DNA of 15,427 nt, taken from positions 1 to 15,427 of the forward strand of contig CAJUME010000007.1 of the NCBI GenBank assembly GCA_910587015.1, in the 5' to 3' direction. The translations under genes and the position numbers were made by a program. Positions 1-6,909 of this stretch are shown here, piece by piece. The notes under the pieces were generated by a model. That model did no database searches. It saw nothing but the letters and a program-made list of their open reading frames with translations, and was not told the origin of the DNA. The DNA is from an uncultured Christensenella sp. (GTDB lineage: Bacteria; Bacillota; Clostridia; Christensenellales; Borkfalkiaceae). Position 1 is the first letter of the stretch. Each line of letters opens with the position of its first letter.

Positions 1-1
1 C

Positions 2-178
2 ACAAATCTTGCAATGCAGGTTGCAGCGCTCTATCCTAAGTATGTATCTTCCAATGAAATTTCTGAGGAATACAAGGCACATGAGAAAGAGATTATCGCA
101 GAGCAGATCAAGAATGATCCGAAGATGGCATCAAACCCCACGGTCAACCCGCCGCCCCAAAGCTCCCCGACCGCATAA
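2..178 (+). CDS. tsf: Elongation factor Ts, internal fragment with aberrant C-terminus (5' partial)
   Basis: The reading frame is open from the left edge and ends in TAA at 176-178. Residues such as AMQVAALYPKYVS, then an EEYKAHEKEI stretch and KNDPKMASNP, are the EF-Ts core signature (nucleotide exchange on EF-Tu during translation), in the form I recall from Clostridia. After NDPKMASNP, family members continue with a KVIE-type helix and the rest of the dimerisation domain, well over 80 residues. Here the frame instead reads a short proline-rich tail (TVNPPPQSSPTA) and stops. Similarity is therefore lost near base 135-140. This could be a truncated tsf copy, a recombination scar or an assembly join. 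The ktrB promoter starts 6 bases after the stop. Identification as EF-Ts is fairly secure; whether it is functional is doubtful. Confidence 0.7.
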   Translation, partial: TNLAMQVAALYPKYVSSNEISEEYKAHEKEIIAEQIKNDPKMASNPTVNPPPQSSPTA

Positions 179-183
179 AATTA

Positions 184-212
184 TTGACAATAAAATTGCC
201 GTGTGCTAAAAT
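184..212 (+). promoter_or_regulatory. Sigma-A-type promoter of ktrB
   Basis: A perfect -35 TTGACA (184-189) is followed by a 17-base spacer and TAAAAT (207-212), preceded by TG one base upstream (extended -10, TGCTAAAAT). Transcription should begin near 219, giving a leader of about 50 bases before the ktrB ATG. That leader is too short for a c-di-AMP (ydaO-type) riboswitch. Confidence 0.8.
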
Positions 213-216
213 AAAC

Positions 217-269
217 GCGTTTTTAAGCGCAAGGGCTTGCGTTTTAAGCGTTATAAGGCATAGCTTAAA
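217..269 (+). promoter_or_regulatory. Structured ktrB leader with alternative hairpins
   Basis: The leader holds two near-identical direct repeats, GCGTTTTTAAGCG (217-229) and GCGTTTTAAGCG (239-250). A hairpin can form at 225-244 (CGCAA/TTGCG core, GGGC loop) running into four T residues, like a weak terminator. Alternatively TTTAAGC at 243-249, or its upstream copy at 222-228, pairs perfectly with GCTTAAA at 263-269. The 243-249 pairing loops out the weak ribosome site AAGG (255-258) and buries the first base of the start codon. Control by attenuation or ribosome-site masking is inferred from base pairing only. Confidence 0.4.
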
Positions 270-1615
270 TGAAGAAAAAAATCAGATTAAAACTTTCCGT
301 GTGGCAGTTTCTGGCGCTCGGCTATTTAACGGTAATTCTGGTCGGCAGTATTTTGCTTGTTTTGCCGTTCGCGTCAAAGGACGGCAATTCCACAAGCTAT
401 TTAAACGCGCTGTTTGTCGCCACCTCGGCAACGTGCGTAACGGGATTGACGCCGCTGGATACGGGCGCTCACTGGTCGCTGTTCGGGCAGATTGTCATTC
501 TAATTCTTATCCAGACTGGCGGGCTCGGGTTTATGAGCTTCGTTTCCTCAATCTTTTTAATGTTCCGCCACAAAATGGGTCTTTACGAGCGCAAGGCGCT
601 TATGTCCGCGGCGGGCAGTAAAAAATACGAAGGCTTAACCCCGCTTTTAAAGCGCATATTCATAGGCACCGCCATTTTCGAGGTAGCGGGCGCGGCGCTT
701 TTGTCAATCCGCTTCTGCCGCGACTACGGCGGCATAGGCGTGTATTACGCGCTTTGGCACTCGGTTTCCGCATTCTGCAATGCGGGCTTCGACCTTGTGG
801 GAATCGGCGGCACCTCCCTCTCGGCATACGCCACCGACCCGTTGGTTTCGCTGACCGTCTGCGCGCTTATAATCATGGGCGGGCTCGGCTTCTGCGTCTG
901 GGGCGATGTAATCGACGCAAAATGCCGCCTTAAAAAAATGCAGCTCAACACCAAGGTCGTGCTGTTCGTCAGCGCGCTGCTGCTTGTCCTTTCCACGGGT
1001 CTATATCTTTTGTTCGAGTGGAAAAACCCCTCCTATTCGGGCTATAATTTCTGGCAAAAGCTGCTCTGTTCCTTCTTCAACGCCACCACGACAAGAACGG
1101 CGGGCTTTTTCACCACCGACCCCGCAACCCTTTCCGACAGCGGCTATCTGCTCACTCTTATATTAATGTTTATAGGCGGAAGCTCGGGCTCCACCGCGGG
1201 CGGCATCAAGGTCGGCACCTTCGCCGTGCTTATAATGGGTATGTTCGGAGTGTTCCGCGGCCACCGCGATATTAATATCGGCAGTAAAAAACGCATAGAC
1301 TACGCCCTTTTATCGCAGGCGCTTGCAATCTTCGCGGCGTGCCTTATGATGGTTTTGCTGTCCACCCTCGTAATCTGCGCAATCGAGCCGAACAAGGACA
1401 TTTTTACCGAGGTGCTGTACGAATGCGTTTCTGCAATGGGCACGGTCGGCTTAACGCAGGGGCTTACCGCAAGACTTACAATCGCTTCGAGGATAATTCT
1501 TATATTCTTAATGTACGCCGGCAGAGTGGGCATTTTAACGCTCGCGCTCGCCTTCGGAGAAAAGCGCACCCCCTCGGGCGTACGCAAGCCGGTAGATACC
1601 CTTCTGATAGGCTAA
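269..1615 (+). CDS. ktrB: KtrB/TrkH-type potassium channel subunit
   Basis: This is a 448-residue membrane protein of the SKT superfamily, which forms the K+-conducting dimer of Ktr uptake systems. The four pore loops are visible: VTGLT (57-61), FCNAGF (169-174), RTAGF (276-280) and GTVGLT (391-396). The glycine-rich GGSSGSTAGGIK stretch (303-314) matches the intramembrane gating loop after the third pore helix, and a conserved Arg in AGRVG (417-421) also fits. Length and the short N-terminus fit KtrB rather than the longer proteobacterial TrkH. The ATG at 269 has only a weak AAGG ribosome site 10 bases upstream. The RCK partner ktrA follows 66 bases downstream, so the two probably form one operon. 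Identification is confident; the KtrB versus TrkH label is a naming choice. Confidence 0.93.
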   Translation: MKKKIRLKLSVWQFLALGYLTVILVGSILLVLPFASKDGNSTSYLNALFVATSATCVTGLTPLDTGAHWSLFGQIVILILIQTGGLGFMSFVSSIFLMFRHKMGLYERKALMSAAGSKKYEGLTPLLKRIFIGTAIFEVAGAALLSIRFCRDYGGIGVYYALWHSVSAFCNAGFDLVGIGGTSLSAYATDPLVSLTVCALIIMGGLGFCVWGDVIDAKCRLKKMQLNTKVVLFVSALLLVLSTGLYLLFEWKNPSYSGYNFWQKLLCSFFNATTTRTAGFFTTDPATLSDSGYLLTLILMFIGGSSGSTAGGIKVGTFAVLIMGMFGVFRGHRDINIGSKKRIDYALLSQALAIFAACLMMVLLSTLVICAIEPNKDIFTEVLYECVSAMGTVGLTQGLTARLTIASRIILIFLMYAGRVGILTLALAFGEKRTPSGVRKPVDTLLIG

Positions 1616-1641
1616 CCCTCTGCTAAAATACCCCCAAACAT

Positions 1642-1665
1642 AAAAAACTCCCGCATATATGCGGG
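1642..1665 (-). terminator. Hairpin between ktrB and ktrA, terminator-like on the minus strand
   Basis: CCCGCATATATGCGGG (1650-1665) is a perfect 16-base palindrome. On the plus strand no T run follows it, so it should not stop ktrBA transcription and may instead affect mRNA stability. Read on the minus strand it is followed after two bases by six T residues (plus-strand A run 1642-1647), which is an intrinsic terminator layout, although no minus-strand gene lies upstream of it. Confidence 0.45.
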
Positions 1666-1681
1666 TCAACGGAGATATAAA

Positions 1682-2335
1682 ATGAAGTCTGTTCTGTTAA
1701 TAGGATTAGGAAATTTCGGTCAGGCGCTCGGCGAAAGGCTTAAAAATATGGGCGACGAGGTTATGATTGTCGACAGAAACGAGGATTTGATTAACTCGCT
1801 TTCCTCAAAATACACCAGCGCGGCAATCGCCAACTGTATGAACGTGGACAACCTCAAAACCCTCGACATTCCGTCCTTCGACGCGTGCGTTGTCGCTATC
1901 GGCGACGATTTTCAAAGCTCGCTCGAAATCACCTCGAATTTAAAGGATTTGGGCGCGAAATATGTCGTTTCCCGCGCTAATACCGAAATTCAGCGCAAAT
2001 TCCTTCTGCGCGTTGGCGCGGACGAGGTAGTCTACCCCAACCGCGACATCGCGGAAAAGCTTGCCGTCAAGCTCAATTCCAAGCGCGTATTCGACTATGT
2101 CGAATTAGACGCCGAGCACGGCATTTTCGAGATAGCCGTCCCCCAGCGCTGGTACGGCAAAAACTTAGTGGACGCCAACCCCCGCGGCAAGTTCGGCCTT
2201 AACGTGCTTACTATAAGAAAGGGCAAGGACATCACCCCCCTCCCCGGCCCGACCTACATCTTCGAGGAAGGCGACCATATGCTCGTCTTCGGAGAAACGG
2301 ACGCAATCATCAAATTCACCAACAAAAACAAATAA
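1682..2335 (+). CDS. ktrA: KtrA/TrkA-type potassium uptake regulatory (RCK) subunit
   Basis: This 217-residue cytoplasmic protein has one RCK unit: a Rossmann fold with GLGNFG (8-13) and an acidic residue ending the second strand (D31, IVDRNED), followed by an RCK_C domain from about residue 130. The single RCK_N-RCK_C arrangement and length match KtrA, the octameric ring that gates KtrB in response to ATP/ADP and, through RCK_C, c-di-AMP in Firmicutes (family knowledge). The start is set by GGAG (1671-1674) 7 bases before the ATG. It lies directly after ktrB and ends in a strong terminator, which supports a two-gene ktrB-ktrA operon. Confidence 0.93.
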   Translation: MKSVLLIGLGNFGQALGERLKNMGDEVMIVDRNEDLINSLSSKYTSAAIANCMNVDNLKTLDIPSFDACVVAIGDDFQSSLEITSNLKDLGAKYVVSRANTEIQRKFLLRVGADEVVYPNRDIAEKLAVKLNSKRVFDYVELDAEHGIFEIAVPQRWYGKNLVDANPRGKFGLNVLTIRKGKDITPLPGPTYIFEEGDHMLVFGETDAIIKFTNKNK

Positions 2336-2341
2336 TTTTCC

Positions 2342-2363
2342 GCGGGCGTTTTCGCCCGCTTTT
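2342..2363 (+). terminator. Intrinsic terminator after ktrA
   Basis: The 7-bp stem GCGGGCG/CGCCCGC (2342-2348 with 2353-2359) with a TTTT loop is followed by TTTT at 2360-2363. It starts 6 bases after the ktrA stop. The comFC start codon lies only 3 bases beyond the T run, so comFC may depend on readthrough. Confidence 0.8.
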
Positions 2364-2366
2364 ACT

Positions 2367-3089
2367 ATGCTTAAAAAAATTTGTAATACTCTGCGGGACG
2401 TGCTTTTCCCGCTCAATTACACCTGCGATTTGTGCGGCAGAGAGGTTTTCGGCACAAGCCTTTGCGCCGACTGCGCCAAAACAGTAACCTTCAACGACAA
2501 AACGACCTGCCCCGTCTGCGGCAGAAAAACCGTCCGCGCGGAAATCTGCCTCGAATGCAAAAGCTCCCCGCCCAAATACAAAAGGGCGGTTTCCGCAATT
2601 GTCTACGAGGGCGGCGGAATACGCCTTGTCGCGGGCTTTAAAAACGGCAAGGCGTATTTAAAGGAATTTTTCGCCGACAGGCTTGCGGAAAAGCTTAAAC
2701 TGTTACCCCCGCCCGACTGCATTGTCTACGTTCCCATGACCAGAAAATCGCTCAACGCAAGGGGTTACAACCAGACAAAGCTGCTCGCAAAAGCCGTTTC
2801 CGGACGCACCAACATACCCGTAATTTACGATGCCGTCCAAAAGGTGAAGGACACCGCCGCGCAAAAGGGGCTTACCCACTGCAAACGGCGAGAAAATTTA
2901 AAGGGCGCCTTCAAGGCGGTAAAAAGGGAAAGCCTTGCGGGCAAATCCGTGCTTGTTATTGACGATGTGCTTACCACGGGCGCCACCGCTGACGAGGTCT
3001 GTGCGGCAGTCTTAAAGGCTGGCGCTACGCAGGTTTACTTTGCCTCGGTCGCGTCTGTGGAATACAAAACGCTTCCTCAAAGCAAATAA
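2367..3089 (+). CDS. comFC: ComF family phosphoribosyltransferase-like protein
   Basis: This 240-residue protein has the ComFC layout. Two CxxC pairs come first (C20, C23, C33, C36), then a second four-cysteine set (C48, C51, C61, C64), both of zinc-ribbon type. A PRTase fold follows, with RGYNQ (132-136) and the PRPP-loop motif VLVIDDVLTTGAT (195-207). ComFC homologues are needed for DNA uptake during natural transformation and act in the cytoplasm with the ComFA helicase; the exact reaction is poorly defined. No comFA or other competence gene is nearby. The ATG at 2367 has no Shine-Dalgarno and sits against the upstream terminator. No better in-frame start is apparent because the hydrophobic FPLNYTC lead-in to the zinc site begins here. 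A strong terminator follows. Confidence 0.88.
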   Translation: MLKKICNTLRDVLFPLNYTCDLCGREVFGTSLCADCAKTVTFNDKTTCPVCGRKTVRAEICLECKSSPPKYKRAVSAIVYEGGGIRLVAGFKNGKAYLKEFFADRLAEKLKLLPPPDCIVYVPMTRKSLNARGYNQTKLLAKAVSGRTNIPVIYDAVQKVKDTAAQKGLTHCKRRENLKGAFKAVKRESLAGKSVLVIDDVLTTGATADEVCAAVLKAGATQVYFASVASVEYKTLPQSK

Positions 3090-3092
3090 TAC

Positions 3093-3136
3093 AAGCCGCG
3101 CTTGTTTTGCAACTGCAAAACAAGCGCGGCTTTTTT
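3093..3136 (+). terminator. Strong intrinsic terminator after comFC
   Basis: An 18-bp perfect stem (3093-3110 with 3115-3132) has an AACT loop and a T run to 3136. It begins 4 bases after the comFC stop and lies between convergent genes. On the minus strand the GH3 gene ends at 3148 just before it, so the same stem may also stop that transcript, although the minus-side T run is poor. Confidence 0.9.
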
Positions 3137-3147
3137 CGTATACCAGA

Positions 3148-5621
3148 CTATTTTTTATCCTTCGGCAGTCTGCACGCCCGTATTTTTTTGCAGAATTTAC
3201 AAATTGCCCGCCATATATGCCCGTTCGAAAGCTCCTTCAACCCCTCCGCAGCATTGTACGGAAGCAATGGCGAGGACATTGACATCGACCGTAAACAACC
3301 AGAGGCAAGTATCTTTTCAAGAAAAACCGCCCCCTTGATTCTGTTCTCCTTCTCGGCGCCGTTGGGCAGCCTCTCCGCCCGCCTCCTCTCTCGCGCGGGC
3401 ACGCCCATGACCGCCTTATACAGAATTTTACCCCAAAAGGTATGTTTAAAATCGCAAAGCCTGCTCTCCATGGTCAGCGGCGTTACGGGCGGCGACTCGG
3501 GCACGCTAAGCCCGCTCAGCCTCTCAAACGCCTCTTTTGTCATGTTTTCCGTTTTGCCCCCCGAATATGCCTCGTTTACCTCGGTCGGATAAGGAAATTC
3601 CGCCTCCTCACCCCCGATAAAAATCTCCTTTTCAAGCTTCACCGTCTGACAGTCCGTGCAAATCTGCAGCGCATAATTCCCGCCCTCATACACAAACCGG
3701 TTTTCGGCAACGTTGAAGTACCGCAAATCCTCCTTCGGAAAGCTAAGCTCCGCCCGCCCGCTTTCGCCCGCCTTCAAATAAAGTTTTGTAAACGCCCGCA
3801 GCTCCCTCAGCGGCTTAAACACCCCGCCGCGCGGCGCCTGCGAATACAGCTGAACAACCTCCGCGCCCTCCCTCGCGCCCGTGTTCGTCACCGTGCACGC
3901 CGCAACAATTTCGCCGCCGCGCTCTTCAAGGCTCATTTCCCCGTATTCAAAGCTCGTATAAGACAGCCCGAAGCCGAACGGAAAAGCTACCCTCTTGTGC
4001 GCGGTCAGATAATATCTGTACCCGACAAAAATACTTTCCTTATAAGCCTCGTCCGCCGTCCTTGAAAATTCCCCGCCGAACGGCACGTCCTCATATCGTT
4101 CAACCCAGCTCTCGGCAAGCCTCCCGCTCGGGCATTTGTCGCCGAACAACAGCTGTGCAACCGCCGTGCCGCAATTCTGTCCCGACAAATTCATATTCAG
4201 AATTGCTCCGACCCCTTCCGCAAACGGCAGCTCCGTAACCGCCCCGCCGAACAGCACCGCAACAACCCTTTTCCCCGCGCCGATAAGCCCGTCAATCAGC
4301 GCAAGCTGGTTTTTCGGCAAGGCAAGGCTCTCTCTGTCCCCGCCCTCGAATTCGTAATAATCGGTCAGCCCCGCAAACACAACAACCTTATCAAAGCCCG
4401 CCGCCGCGCGCAACGCCTCTTCAAGCAATTGCGCGCCGCCGTCCGCGTTATCCGCGTCATATCCGCGGGCGAATTTATATTTTACCCTCCTTTTGTCAAA
4501 CGCGTCCTTTGGCGTGGTTATATAATACGGATTAATCATCGAGCTTCCCGCCCCCTGATACCGCATTTTCTCAAACAAATCCCCCGCTATCATCAGCTCT
4601 TCGCCTTCGCAAAGGGGCAAAAGTCCGTTGTTCTTCATCAAAACGGCGCAGTCCGCGGCAATTTCCGCCGCAAGTGTGTTGTGCGCCTCAAAATCGACAG
4701 TCACGCCGCCCGCCGCCCCGACGGCCCCGTACTCCGCACCGCCGCCGCGCCCCTTAAAGCCGCCGCATTTTTCAATTAATTCAAGCATATTCCGCACGCA
4801 ACCGTCAAGCTCGCCCGCAGAAAGTTTACCGCCTTCAACCGCGTCCGTAATGCTTTTGCGGCAAATCAGCGTATCCCCCGGCATCTCCAAATCCAGCCCC
4901 GCCTTAACCGCCGCCACTCTGTCGCGCATCGCACCCCAGTCGGTCATAACCGCGCCGTCAAAGCCCCACTCGCCGCGCAGTAAACCGGTCAAAAGCCATT
5001 TGTTTTCACTGCACGGCACGCCGTTTATCTTGTTATACGCGCACATAACGGTATACGGCCTGCCCTTTTTAACCGCCCTCTCAAAGGCTTTCAGATAAAT
5101 TTCCCGCATTGCCCGCATATCGGCAAGGCTTCCGCCCACAAGCCTGAAATTTTCCGCATTGTTCAGCGCAAAATGCTTCAACGCCGCGCCCGCGCCCTCA
5201 GCCTGCAAGCCGCAGATTTCCGCCGCCGCCATATCGCCGGCAAGGCACGGGTCCTCGGAATAATACTCGAAATTCCTCCCGCAAAGCGGGTTCCTCTTTA
5301 TGTTCACCGCAGGCCCAAGCAAAATATCCACGCCGTAGTATGCGCACTCCCGCGCTACGGCCCCGCCAAGCCTCCGCGCGTTTTCGGTATTCCACCCGCA
5401 CGCAACCGCGGCAGTGTCGGAAACGCGGTAGAAGGCTCGCACCCCGCCATTCCGTTATCCATTTTGCCAGTCTGCTTGCGCAACCCGTGCGGGCCGTCCG
5501 CCATGCACAGCGCGCGTATACCAAGCCTCGGCACGGGGTTGGTAAACATAAAATCCGTGCCCGCCACAATCGCCGCCTTCTCCTCAACGGTCAAATTTTT
5601 CAAAAGCTCTGCTACCTTCAA
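3148..5621 (-). pseudogene. GH3 family beta-glucosidase-like, single frameshift
   Basis: Two overlapping minus-strand frames together make one glycoside hydrolase family 3 protein. The first runs from TTG at 5621, with AAAGGAG (5634-5628) 6 bases upstream, through ADGPHGLRKQ and CEPSTAFPT. The second resumes with TAAVACGWN and carries NIKRNPLCGRNFEYYSEDP, KHFALNN and GFDGAVMTDWG, whose Asp codon at 4941-4939 is the expected nucleophile. Then come the alpha/beta sandwich domain, FPFGFGLSYTSF, a fibronectin-III-like domain and a C-terminal extension often seen in clostridial members. The frames meet near 5413-5420; restoring one base there gives a continuous protein of about 824 residues, normal for this family. 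No signal peptide is seen, so it would act in the cytoplasm on imported glycosides. Either a real recent mutation or a sequencing error is possible; the rest shows no decay. Confidence 0.85.
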
Positions 5622-5663
5622 AATACGCTCCTTTCAAATTAGTTTATCACAACCCGCGCACTT

Positions 5664-5694
5664 TTGCACGGTTTTGATAAATTTTTAATAAAAT
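5664..5694 (+). promoter_or_regulatory. Possible promoter for the Amidase_6-type gene
   Basis: TTGCAC (5664-5669) and TAAAAT (5689-5694) are separated by 19 bases, which is slightly long. Initiation would fall at about 5700-5701, on the ATG itself, and no Shine-Dalgarno is present. The 78-base gap also has to hold the divergent GH3 promoter, for which the minus strand offers only a weak extended -10 at 5646-5641. Confidence 0.35.
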
Positions 5695-5699
5695 GCATT

Positions 5700-6182
5700 A
5701 TGGACATTTTAGAATACGACCGCGCCGCGGCATACGCCTACGCAAAAAGATGGGCTTATAAGCGCAATCCCGCCTTTTACGACTTTTCCGAAATCGGCGG
5801 CGACTGCACCAACTTCGCCTCGCAATGCATCTATGCGGGCGCGGGAATAATGAACTACACCCCCACATATGGCTGGTTTTACAAATCCGCCAACGACCGC
5901 ACGCCCAGCTGGACGGGCGTGGAATATCTGTATAACTTCCTCGTCAATAACGGGGGCGCAGGCCCCTTTGCGGAGGTCGTGCCTTTATCAGAGCTTCAGG
6001 TCGGCGACATAGTCCAGCTCGGCCGCAGTACGGGCGACTTTTACCATTCCCCCGTCGTTGTGGAAAACCGCAACGGCAGAATACTCGTTGCCGCGCACTC
6101 CTACGACGCGTTCAACAAGCCGCTCTCCTCCTACCGCTTCGAGCAAGCCCGCGGGCTCCACATTATCGGCGTGCGCAAATAA
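5700..6182 (+). CDS. Small Amidase_6-like (putative amidase domain) protein
   Basis: A 160-residue protein is read from the ATG at 5700; a longer frame back to TTG at 5664 adds non-conserved residues and has no ribosome site. The start YDRAAAYAYAKRWAYKRNPAF, here split as YDRAAA (6-11) and AKRWAYKRNPAF (15-26), leads into GGDCTNFASQC (33-43), the catalytic-cysteine motif (C36) of the clostridial putative amidase domain (PF12671 type). FYHSPVVV supplies the His (H116), and AHSYDAFNKPL (132-142) the third conserved block. Family members are usually attached to secreted proteins acting on cell wall peptides. This one is only the domain, with no signal peptide or membrane segment, so its location and substrate are unclear. 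It is monocistronic, divergent from GH3, and ends at a strong terminator. Confidence 0.8.
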   Translation: MDILEYDRAAAYAYAKRWAYKRNPAFYDFSEIGGDCTNFASQCIYAGAGIMNYTPTYGWFYKSANDRTPSWTGVEYLYNFLVNNGGAGPFAEVVPLSELQVGDIVQLGRSTGDFYHSPVVVENRNGRILVAAHSYDAFNKPLSSYRFEQARGLHIIGVRK

Positions 6183-6185
6183 AGC

Positions 6186-6202
6186 GCGCATTACAAATGC
6201 GC
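6186..6202. terminator. Small hairpin between convergent genes
   Basis: A 7-bp stem GCGCATT/AATGCGC with a 3-base loop sits directly after the amidase stop codon and upstream of a second, larger hairpin. It has no T run on the plus strand and may support termination or protect mRNA ends. Confidence 0.4.
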
Positions 6203-6212
6203 AAAATCAGCA

Positions 6213-6253
6213 AAACCGCGCCGCACGGCATGCAAAGCCGTGCGGCGCGGTTT
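6213..6253. terminator. Bidirectional terminator between the amidase gene and upp
   Basis: A perfect 17-bp stem (6213-6229 with 6237-6253) has a 7-base loop. The arms end in AAA/TTT, so both strands read a short T run after the stem. It lies between the ends of two convergent genes and probably serves both. Confidence 0.85.
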
Positions 6254-6267
6254 ATTTAACCACATAT

Positions 6268-6906
6268 TTACTTTGTTCCGAAAAGCCTGTCGCCCGCATC
6301 CCCGAGGCCGGGAAGAATATACCCGTTCTCGTTCAGCTGTCTGTCCAGAGTGGAAACATACACGGGCACGTCGGGGTGCGCCTTTGCAACCGTTTCAATG
6401 CCCTCGGGCGCGGCGATTATCGCCATAAACTTTATTTTTTTGCACCCGCGTTTTTTAAGCGCGTCCAATGCGTCACAGGCAGAGCCTCCCGTTGCCAGCA
6501 TAGGGTCTACCAAAAACACCGTCTTGTTTTCTATTCCGTCCGGCAGCTTGCAGTAATATTCCTGCGGCTGTAAGGTTTCCTCGTTGCGGTACATACCTAT
6601 ATGCCCCACTCTCGCCGTGGGAAAAACCTTATGCACGCCGTTCACCATTCCCAAACCCGCGCGCAGAATAGGCACTATCGCAATGCTCTCGTCGGGCACC
6701 TTGTACTGCGTCACCGTTTCAAGCGGGGTTTCCACCTGCACGGGCACAAGCTCCACGTCGCGCATGCTCTCATAGGTCATCATGGTCGTAATTTCCTCTA
6801 CAAGCTCGCGGAACTCCTTCATCCCCGTGCCCTTATCGCGCAGAATTGCCACCTTATGCTTTATTAACGGGTGGTCGAATACAAAAACGTTTTTAAATTC
6901 CTTCAT
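6268..6906 (-). CDS. upp: Uracil phosphoribosyltransferase
   Basis: The 212-residue protein matches UPRT along its full length. It converts uracil and PRPP to UMP in pyrimidine salvage in the cytoplasm. The PRPP loop VFLVDPMLATGGSA lies at 130-143, the flexible PILRAGLGM block at 79-87, and the uracil-binding C-terminus GYILPGLGDAGDRLFGTK at 195-212. The ATG at 6906 follows the uraA stop by 3 bases. Its ribosome site GGAGGAG (6919-6913) is formed by the last two Glu codons of uraA, so translation of the two genes is likely coupled. Permease plus UPRT makes a complete uracil uptake and trapping unit. Confidence 0.97.
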   Translation of the reverse strand: MKEFKNVFVFDHPLIKHKVAILRDKGTGMKEFRELVEEITTMMTYESMRDVELVPVQVETPLETVTQYKVPDESIAIVPILRAGLGMVNGVHKVFPTARVGHIGMYRNEETLQPQEYYCKLPDGIENKTVFLVDPMLATGGSACDALDALKKRGCKKIKFMAIIAAPEGIETVAKAHPDVPVYVSTLDRQLNENGYILPGLGDAGDRLFGTK

Positions 6907-6909
6907 AAA

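Noticed and set aside
3442..4065. Long plus-strand open frame opposite the GH3 gene.
   Set aside because: It is a shadow of GC-biased codons in GH3; it has no ribosome site, and its Arg/Lys/Ala-rich product resembles no family.
5413..5425. Programmed -1 frameshifting in the GH3 gene.
   Set aside because: No X-XXY-YYZ slippery site is present, and GH3 enzymes are not known to use recoding; mutation or sequencing error is simpler.
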